This document shows positions 58,411 through 64,000 of a DNA stretch of 64,000 nt, one piece after another. The notes under the pieces are model-generated. The model was not told the DNA's origin and did no database searches. It was given only the letters and a program-made list of their open reading frames with translations. Location: assembly GCA_030220185.1 (NCBI GenBank), contig JASPKZ010003421.1:1586001-1650000 (forward strand). Direction: 5' to 3'. This stretch comes from Diploptera punctata. Lineage: Eukaryota; Arthropoda; Insecta; Blattodea; Blaberidae. The position numbers and the translations under genes were made by a program. Within the stretch, counting starts at the first letter, position 1. Every line of letters begins with the position of its first letter.

Positions 58411-59020
58411 CTACCGCTGTGGCTTGGAGTAGTGTCGCTGCCTCTTAGGCAGCAGGCTCGGGTTCGATCCCCGGTCGGGACAAGTTTCCTGGGTGACAGT
58501 TCTTTATAGAATTGTTTCTCACCTATTTAAGGGAGGAAGGGAGAATACAAGTATTTGAGAATAAAGTACTTACGAAAATGTTTGGACCGAAGAGAGATGA
58601 ACAGACAGGTGAATGGAGAAGACTTCATAACAATGAACTACATGATCTTTATAGGAAGCCAGGTATAGTAATAACAGTTAAGTCTCATAGACTGCGATGG
58701 GCAGGACATGTTGCACGTATGAGTAATGAAAGACTTGCATGGAAGCTTTTTGTAGGAAAGCCAGAGGGAAAACGCCCAGTTGGTAGACCAAGAATAAGGT
58801 GGGAGAATAACATTAACTATGATTTGAGTGAAGTAGATTATACAGGGAATGATTGGAAAGCATTAGCTCAGGATAGGGATGTATAGAGAGCTTATGTCCG
58901 CGCGGCCATAACCTACGGGTTCGATAGTGCCAGTGAGTAAGTAAGTATAAGACAAATGTCAGGAAATTTTAAAGCCCAAAAGGTCTCTTGAACATCATCT
59001 GGACACCGTAATCATCGTGA
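58411..59020 (+). mobile_element. SINE-A split by an RTE-1 insertion
   Basis: The head ctaccgctgtggcttggag and B box ctcgggttcgatccccggtc run to tgtttctcacctat (58526). The body resumes at ataagacaaatgtcagg (58947) and continues through aggtctcttgaacatcatct. In intact SINE-A copies cctcacctgtaagacaaatg is continuous, so the LINE broke it there. Confidence 0.9.
58527..58946 (+). mobile_element. RTE-1 LINE, 5'-truncated, nested in SINE-A
   Basis: A 124-codon frame: IQVFENKVLTKMFGPKRDEQ, GEWRRLHNNELHDLYRKPG, RLRWAGHVARMSNERLAW, KRPVGRPRIRWENNINYDL, then a stop near 58886 and the RTE-1 3' end with (agta)n. Target duplication is at most a few bases (tat). Confidence 0.9.
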
Positions 59021-59223
59021 TCATATTCGACTTTTCTTTTAGTATGAATGTGTGTGTGAATGCTGTATTTCGTCTTAATGCTGTGTTGTCTCGGAGGAGG
59101 CCCTAACATTGAGACGATCACTCATTCTGAAGACCCCCCCCATGTCCTTGTGTGGTAAAAAAAAAATGTGTGATCCATAGTTAAAATCTCTCTCCCGACA
59201 GGTTGTGCCACTCTAAGATGTTA

Positions 59224-59226
<3 letters not shown>

Positions 59227-59263
<37 letters not shown>
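59227..59263. repeat. (TA)n microsatellite
   Basis: About 37 bp of TA, directly before the tandem tRNA-like unit. Confidence 0.95.
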
Positions 59264-59264
<1 letters not shown>

Positions 59265-59730
59265 CGTCTTCCCGCTACCTCTAGTGTGAATTGAGAATAA
59301 TATAAGAAAAATGTATGTTTGTGTTGGAATACTTGGGTAGCTCAGTTGGTTAGAGCGCTAAACGTACCGAATTTAGAGACTCGGGTTCAAATCCCGACTC
59401 AAGCATTCTTTTTTTTTTCATATCATATTTGCCTTCATTGCCAAATGTCAAAAATATAGTTATAACATCTAAATATACACGCGTTACTACTATAAAGTAT
59501 ATATTCTCTTTAAAAATTTGCTTACCTGTTACGGTGGCCGCTAGATGGTAGTTGGAACGTCTTCCCGCTACCTCTTGTGTGAATTGAGAATACTACATAT
59601 ATAAGAAAAATGTATGTTTGTGTTGGAATACTTGGGTAGCTCAGTTGGTTAGAGCGCTAAACATACCAAGTCTAGAGACTCGGGTTCAAATCCCGACTCA
59701 AGCATTCATTTTTCTTTTCATATCATTTAT
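59265..59730 (+). repeat. Tandem ~295-bp unit containing a tRNA-like sequence (SINE-F)
   Basis: cgtcttcccgctacctct starts at 59265 and again at 59558. Each unit carries a tRNA-like segment (59331-59404 and about 59630-59703): D arm GCTC/GAGC, T arm TCGGG/CCCGA with ttcaaat loop, acceptor pairing 6 of 7. The anticodon arm is 19 nt instead of 17, so a working tRNA gene is unlikely; a tRNA-derived SINE dimer is the better reading. Confidence 0.75.
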
Positions 59731-59742
59731 AATTATATATAT

Positions 59743-60056
59743 TCATTCATAGTAATTCTGCCCGAAGGCAGGTCCTTCACTGCAATCATAGCATTTTCAT
59801 GCTATGCTTGCAGCTTTACCAGGAAATTAACTGTAGGTGTGGTAGCTTCCCGTTGCTTTCCACACCGGCGAAGGATGATGATGATGGCCATATGATTTCG
59901 GGGACCGTTTGGGCCTTAAAGTTTTCCTGACATTTGTCTTACAGGTGAGGAAAAACCCCGATAAAAACCTCACCCAGAAAAACTGCCCCGACCGGGGATC
60001 GAACCCGGGCCCGCTGCGTGACAAGGCAGCACGCTTCCTCGAGACCACAGCGGTGG

Positions 60057-60058
<2 letters not shown>
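59743..60058 (-). mobile_element. SINE-A1 next to a TA tract
   Basis: Minus-strand head gtccaccgctgtggtctcga, B box gggttcgatccccgg, body cctcacctgtaagacaaatg and tail hairpins as in 13544-13884. (TA)n at 60059-60089 abuts the head; TA-rich sequence also adjoins the tail. Confidence 0.9.
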
Positions 60059-60092
<34 letters not shown>

Positions 60093-60244
60093 CGTGTGTA
60101 TGTCCACGCTCTAACGGCAACATTTTTTTCGGAATAGAACTCGCTTATAGCAATTAAGTAAATTAAGATTCAGTTTGTTGATCATCATAATCGGACCATT
60201 ACGTGTGGAGCTTCACATGAAGCGAAAGTATAAACACGGTCTCT

Positions 60245-60970
60245 TACATCAGGGGAGGAGAAAATAATACGAGTATTTGAGAATAAAGTTCTTAGGAAAA
60301 AATTTGGACCAAAGAGAGACTAATAGACAGGTGATTGAAAAAGCCACATGCTATTTATGGGGAATCAGGTGTAATAACAGTAAAATCTCTTAGAATGCAG
60401 TGGGCAGGACATTTGGAACGAATGGGGAATGAAAGAGGGTCATGGAAACTCCTTGTAGTAAAACCAGAGGGAAAGATCGGTTTAGGTAGGTCTGGAATGA
60501 GGTAGGAGAATAATAATAATGATTTGTGGGTAATAAATTACTCCAAGCGCGACAGGCCTTGAAGGTCCTTGGCCTACCAGCCGGCTGCTGGCCCCACATC
60601 CACATGTGTTAATCACAGAGGTAGACGATCATCTAGCCAGTGTAGGGGTTATTTGTGGTCAGCATGTCGGGTCCCCCAGCCGTTATAGCTGGTCTTATCA
60701 ACCTGGAGTCGCTACTTATTGTAACTACTCACGATGCTGGGTCCCATACTGGCCGAAATTCCATGAGAACATTTCTTCCCCCGTGGGGCTCGAAACAGCT
60801 CTCAAGTCCCGTAGCTCTGTGCCAAGGCTTCTTGCCTTAACCACTCGGATACGGCGCGGGAAATTACACAGGAGATTATTAGAAAATGTTGGCTCAGGAT
60901 AGGTGTGTATGGACAGATTTTGTTCTTGCTGCCATAAATATACAGGTCGATAGTGCCAGTAAGTTAATTA
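60245..60970 (+). mobile_element. RTE-1 LINE, decayed, carrying SINE-E
   Basis: cgagtatttgagaataaagt, ggaccaaagagagac, gcagtgggcaggacat, ggtaggagaataataat are RTE-1 words. After the SINE the element resumes with aaattacacaggagattatt, ttggctcaggataggtgtg and ends gatagtgccagtaag. Confidence 0.85.
60543..60860 (-). mobile_element. SINE-E nested in RTE-1
   Basis: Plus-sense ccttggcctaccagccggct, atccacatgtgttaatcaca, gttatagctggtcttatcaa and head complement cttaaccactcggatacggc. The word aaattac lies at 60535-60541 and 60861-60867, a probable 7-bp target duplication. Second copy of the family at 8367-8697. Confidence 0.85.
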
Positions 60971-61159
60971 ATTTGTTTGTAGTTAGATCTAAGTAGTATT
61001 TAAAACAACTGTTTATCTTTAAATGCATTTTTATGTTAGTAGAACAGTATTTAGTTTTAGTTTGAGAGATAATTACAATGCTTGAACACATGTTATATGC
61101 CTACGTATGATAGAGCATTTTCTGGTTTAGTGGTTAATGGTTTTTGCTCTACTGTTTAA

Positions 61160-62954
61160 TTAAAACTTGTATTATTATTATTGTTATTATTAATTATTAT
61201 TAATCGTTATTAATTATTGATTATTATTAATTATTGGTTATTATCAATTATTGGTTATTATCAATTATTGGTTATTATCAATTATTGGTTATTATCAATT
61301 ATTGGTTATTATCAATTATTGGTTATTATCAATTATTGGTTATTACCAATTATTGGTTATTACCAATTATTGGTTATTACCAATTATTGGTTATTACCAA
61401 TTATTGGTTATCAATTATTGGTTATTATCAATTATTGGTTATTATCAATTATTGGTTATTATCAATTATTGGTTATCAATTATTGGTTATTATCAATTAT
61501 TGGTTATTATCAATTATTGGTTATTATCAATTATTGGTTATTATCAATTATTGGTTATTATCAATTATTGGTTATTATCAATTATTGGTTATTATCAATT
61601 ATTGGTTATTATCAATTATTGGTTATTATCAATTATTGGTTATTATCAATTATTGGTTATTATCAATTATTGGTTATTATCAATTATTGGTTATTATCAA
61701 TTATTGGTTATTATCAATTATTGGTTATTATCAATTATTGGTTATTATCAATTATTGGTTATTATCAATTATTGGTTATTATCAATTATTGGTTATTATC
61801 AATTATTGGTTATTATCAATTATTGGTTATTATCAATTATTGGTTATTATCAATTATTGGTTATTATCAATTATTGGTTATTATCAATTATTGGTTATTA
61901 TCAATTATTGGTTATTATCAATTATTGGTTATTATCAATTATTGGTTATTATCAATTATTGGTTATTATCAATTATTGGTTATTATCAATTATTGGTTAT
62001 TATCAATTATTGGTTATTATCAATTATTGGTTATTATCAATTATTGGTTATTATCAATTATTGGTTATTATCAATTATTGGTTATTATCAATTATTGGTT
62101 ATTATCAATTATTGGTTATTATCAATTATTGGTTATTATCAATTATTGGTTATTATCAATTATTGGTTATTATCAATTATTGGTTATTATCAATTATTGG
62201 TTATTATCAATTATTGGTTATTATCAATTATTGGTTATTATCAATTATTGGTTATTATCAATTATTGGTTATTATCAATTATTGGTTATTATCAATTATT
62301 GGTTATTATCAATTATTGGTTATTATCAATTATTGGTTATTATCAATTATTGGTTATTATCAATTATTGGTTATTATCAATTATTGGTTATTATCAATTA
62401 TTGGTTATTATCAATTATTGGTTATTATCAATTATTGGTTATTATCAATTATTGGTTATTATCAATTATTGGTTATTATCAATTATTGGTTATTATCAAT
62501 TATTGGTTATTATCAATTATTGGTTATTATCAATTATTGGTTATTATCAATTATTGGTTATTATCAATTATTGGTTATTATCAATTATTGGTTATTATCA
62601 ATTATTGGTTATTATCAATTATTGGTTATTATCAATTATTGGTTATTATCAATTATTGGTTATTATCAATTATTGGTTATTATCAATTATTGGTTATTAT
62701 CAATTATTGGTTATTATCAATTATTGGTTATTATCAATTATTGGTTATTATCAATTATTGGTTATTATCAATTATTGGTTATTATCAATTATTGGTTATT
62801 ATCATTATTGGTTATTATCAATTATTGGTTATTATCAATTATTGGTTATTATCAATTATTGGTTATTATCAATTATTGGTTATTATCAATTATTGGTTAT
62901 TATCAATTATTGGTTATTATCAATTATTGGTTGATATCAATTATTGATTATTGG
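61160..62954. repeat. 17-bp minisatellite, counted as 101 units
   Basis: From 61236 to 62945 the unit ggttattatcaattatt repeats head to tail. I count 98 units of 17 bp, two of 14 bp (61406 and 61471) and one of 16 bp (62794). Four units near the left edge have tacc for tatc. Left of 61236 the sequence grades from plain ATT triplets through half-formed units (gttattattaattatt). All three plus frames are open because the unit has no forward stop; this is not a gene. Confidence 0.98.
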
Positions 62955-64000
62955 GCCATTTTATTTTGAATTGGTGGCGTTTCTTGCAGAATGAGGAGAA
63001 AATGATTGGCATATGGAGATTGGAATTACAGAGAAATATTGAGAATGGCGTTAGATTATTTGGTCGCTGGAAATTGTGAAAAATTATAAAACCCTCTAAA
63101 TATTACATTAATACCATGTTTCAATCGTTAGAAATAATATTGTATTTGTATATTAGTGGTCGCCTAATGAGAAGGTGGCATAGCGAAATAATATAAATAC
63201 AATTAAAATATTAATATATACTTACACAGTACATTTATTTTGCGTGGGACATTGATAAATGTCCATTTCACGCTTACTTTTCCATTGAAGATGCTTTTGG
63301 ATTCCTAATCCTAAGCTAAGTACACTCGATGACATGCGCCATCTGTAGCTAAATAGGCGAACGTGTAGTTTTGTTGGCGTCGCAAATTTCAGTCTGGGCG
63401 TGAGAGTATTGCCAATTTTGTTCAGAGGTATCTTATTTTAGACTTGTTCTTTCATATGTTGTATATTTGTCTTACGAAACTTACAGACGTACTCTCATTC
63501 GGAAGGAAGCCTTGCTAAGATTTACGAAGGTACCGATTATTTGGTATGTTATAATACGTATTAATTGTTTTGAGAGAAAATGTTGAACTGTTGTATAACC
63601 ATAATTTATATGTACTATAAAATCTCAGTGTTGTTTTTCATTTATCTTGAGAAATGTTTATAAAATTTGCTAAATAGTTTCCATTTGTTGTAATGTTATA
63701 AGAAAGCATATTTATCCAATGTTATGCAGTACAGAATTTCAGGACTGAGGGCTACTGAATTTAACAGCCTAACAATTTATGAAACAGAGGGTAAATTTTT
63801 AGCAATGGAATCAATATTGCTCAAGAAATGTAACCGGAAACATCACTTTTTAACTAAGAGAAGCCTGATAATATCGGTGTCCGCAAAAGTAGCTCTTAAG
63901 GTTAACAGGCGGAAGCGAGTTGTTCATCAACATGCAAGCTAGCTACTAAGTTACTCAATTTCAACATCGTCCCTGAAAACGTATTTTATAGTCAGACTTT
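62955..64000. other. No recognisable gene
   Basis: AT-rich DNA with a GC-richer patch at 63320-63420. A 72-codon plus frame (63724-63942) is basic and unlike any family I know. Confidence 0.4.

Noticed and set aside
59331..59404. Functional tRNA gene
   Set aside because: D and T arms look right, but the anticodon arm is two bases too long and the first acceptor pair mismatches; it lies in a tandem repeat.
61217..62969. Three overlapping ORFs of 566-576 codons
   Set aside because: They are forward frames of a 17-bp repeat whose unit contains no stop; period 51 bp in codons. No start context or non-repeat sequence supports a protein.
63724..63942. 72-codon basic ORF
   Set aside because: No family recognised, no splice or promoter support; length is expected by chance.

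Overview
This window looks like intergenic or intronic DNA from an insect nuclear genome, most likely a cockroach or termite (Blattodea). The assignment is inference from recalled repeat families. The window is AT-rich and full of microsatellites and tRNA-derived SINEs. It also holds many 5'-truncated RTE-type LINE ends and degenerate Tc1/mariner transposases, and no intact host gene. I see no bacterial operons, ribosome binding sites, CRISPR array or rRNA. Family labels used here (RTE-1, L2J, SINE-A to SINE-G, MITE-1, family U1 and U2) are local names for this answer.

Layout. 0-6 kb: a short direct repeat, a PIF/Harbinger-like fragment, a broken copy of an uncharacterised arthropod repeat gene (U2), a candidate heat-shock-type promoter and a 63-bp minisatellite. 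6-17 kb: dense SINEs, including two inverted SINE pairs (9.46-10.24 kb and 11.83-12.33 kb), a TATA-containing MITE, LINE 3' ends and a SINE nested in a LINE 3' UTR. 17-22 kb: a SINE-D with a clean 14-bp target duplication, a decayed LINE reverse transcriptase, long GTAT and AAT tracts, and a LINE-in-LINE insertion. 22.3-26.6 kb: a nearly full-length two-ORF LINE (L2J) on the minus strand, broken by one apparent 1-nt frameshift; it is the likely source of the 3'-end fragments scattered through the window. 27-36 kb: RTE-1 fragments, a broken copy of uncharacterised family U1, a 200-bp duplication and a coding-like insert inside a TA tract. 36.9-42.3 kb: a BovB-like LINE end and a DNA-transposon cluster, with one mariner-like element with about 70-bp inverted repeats in a TA tract, one Tc1 remnant and one Tc1 element with inverted repeats and TA duplications. 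42-61 kb: mostly non-coding DNA with SINEs, RTE-1 copies, a hAT-like MITE and nested insertions. 61.2-62.95 kb: a very uniform 17-bp minisatellite that I count as 101 units.

Mobile-element relationships. The LINEs (L2J, RTE-1 and at least three other RTE-like families) would supply the machinery that mobilised the SINEs; several insertions show readable target-site duplications. TA tracts repeatedly abut insertions, so the microsatellites look like landing sites or products of insertion. The items most worth follow-up are the inverted SINE dimer with one shared duplication, the two SINE-A subfamilies with one tRNA-like head and two different tails, the C(UUCG)G hairpin in SINE-A1, the heat-shock-like promoter, and the two uncharacterised repeat gene families.
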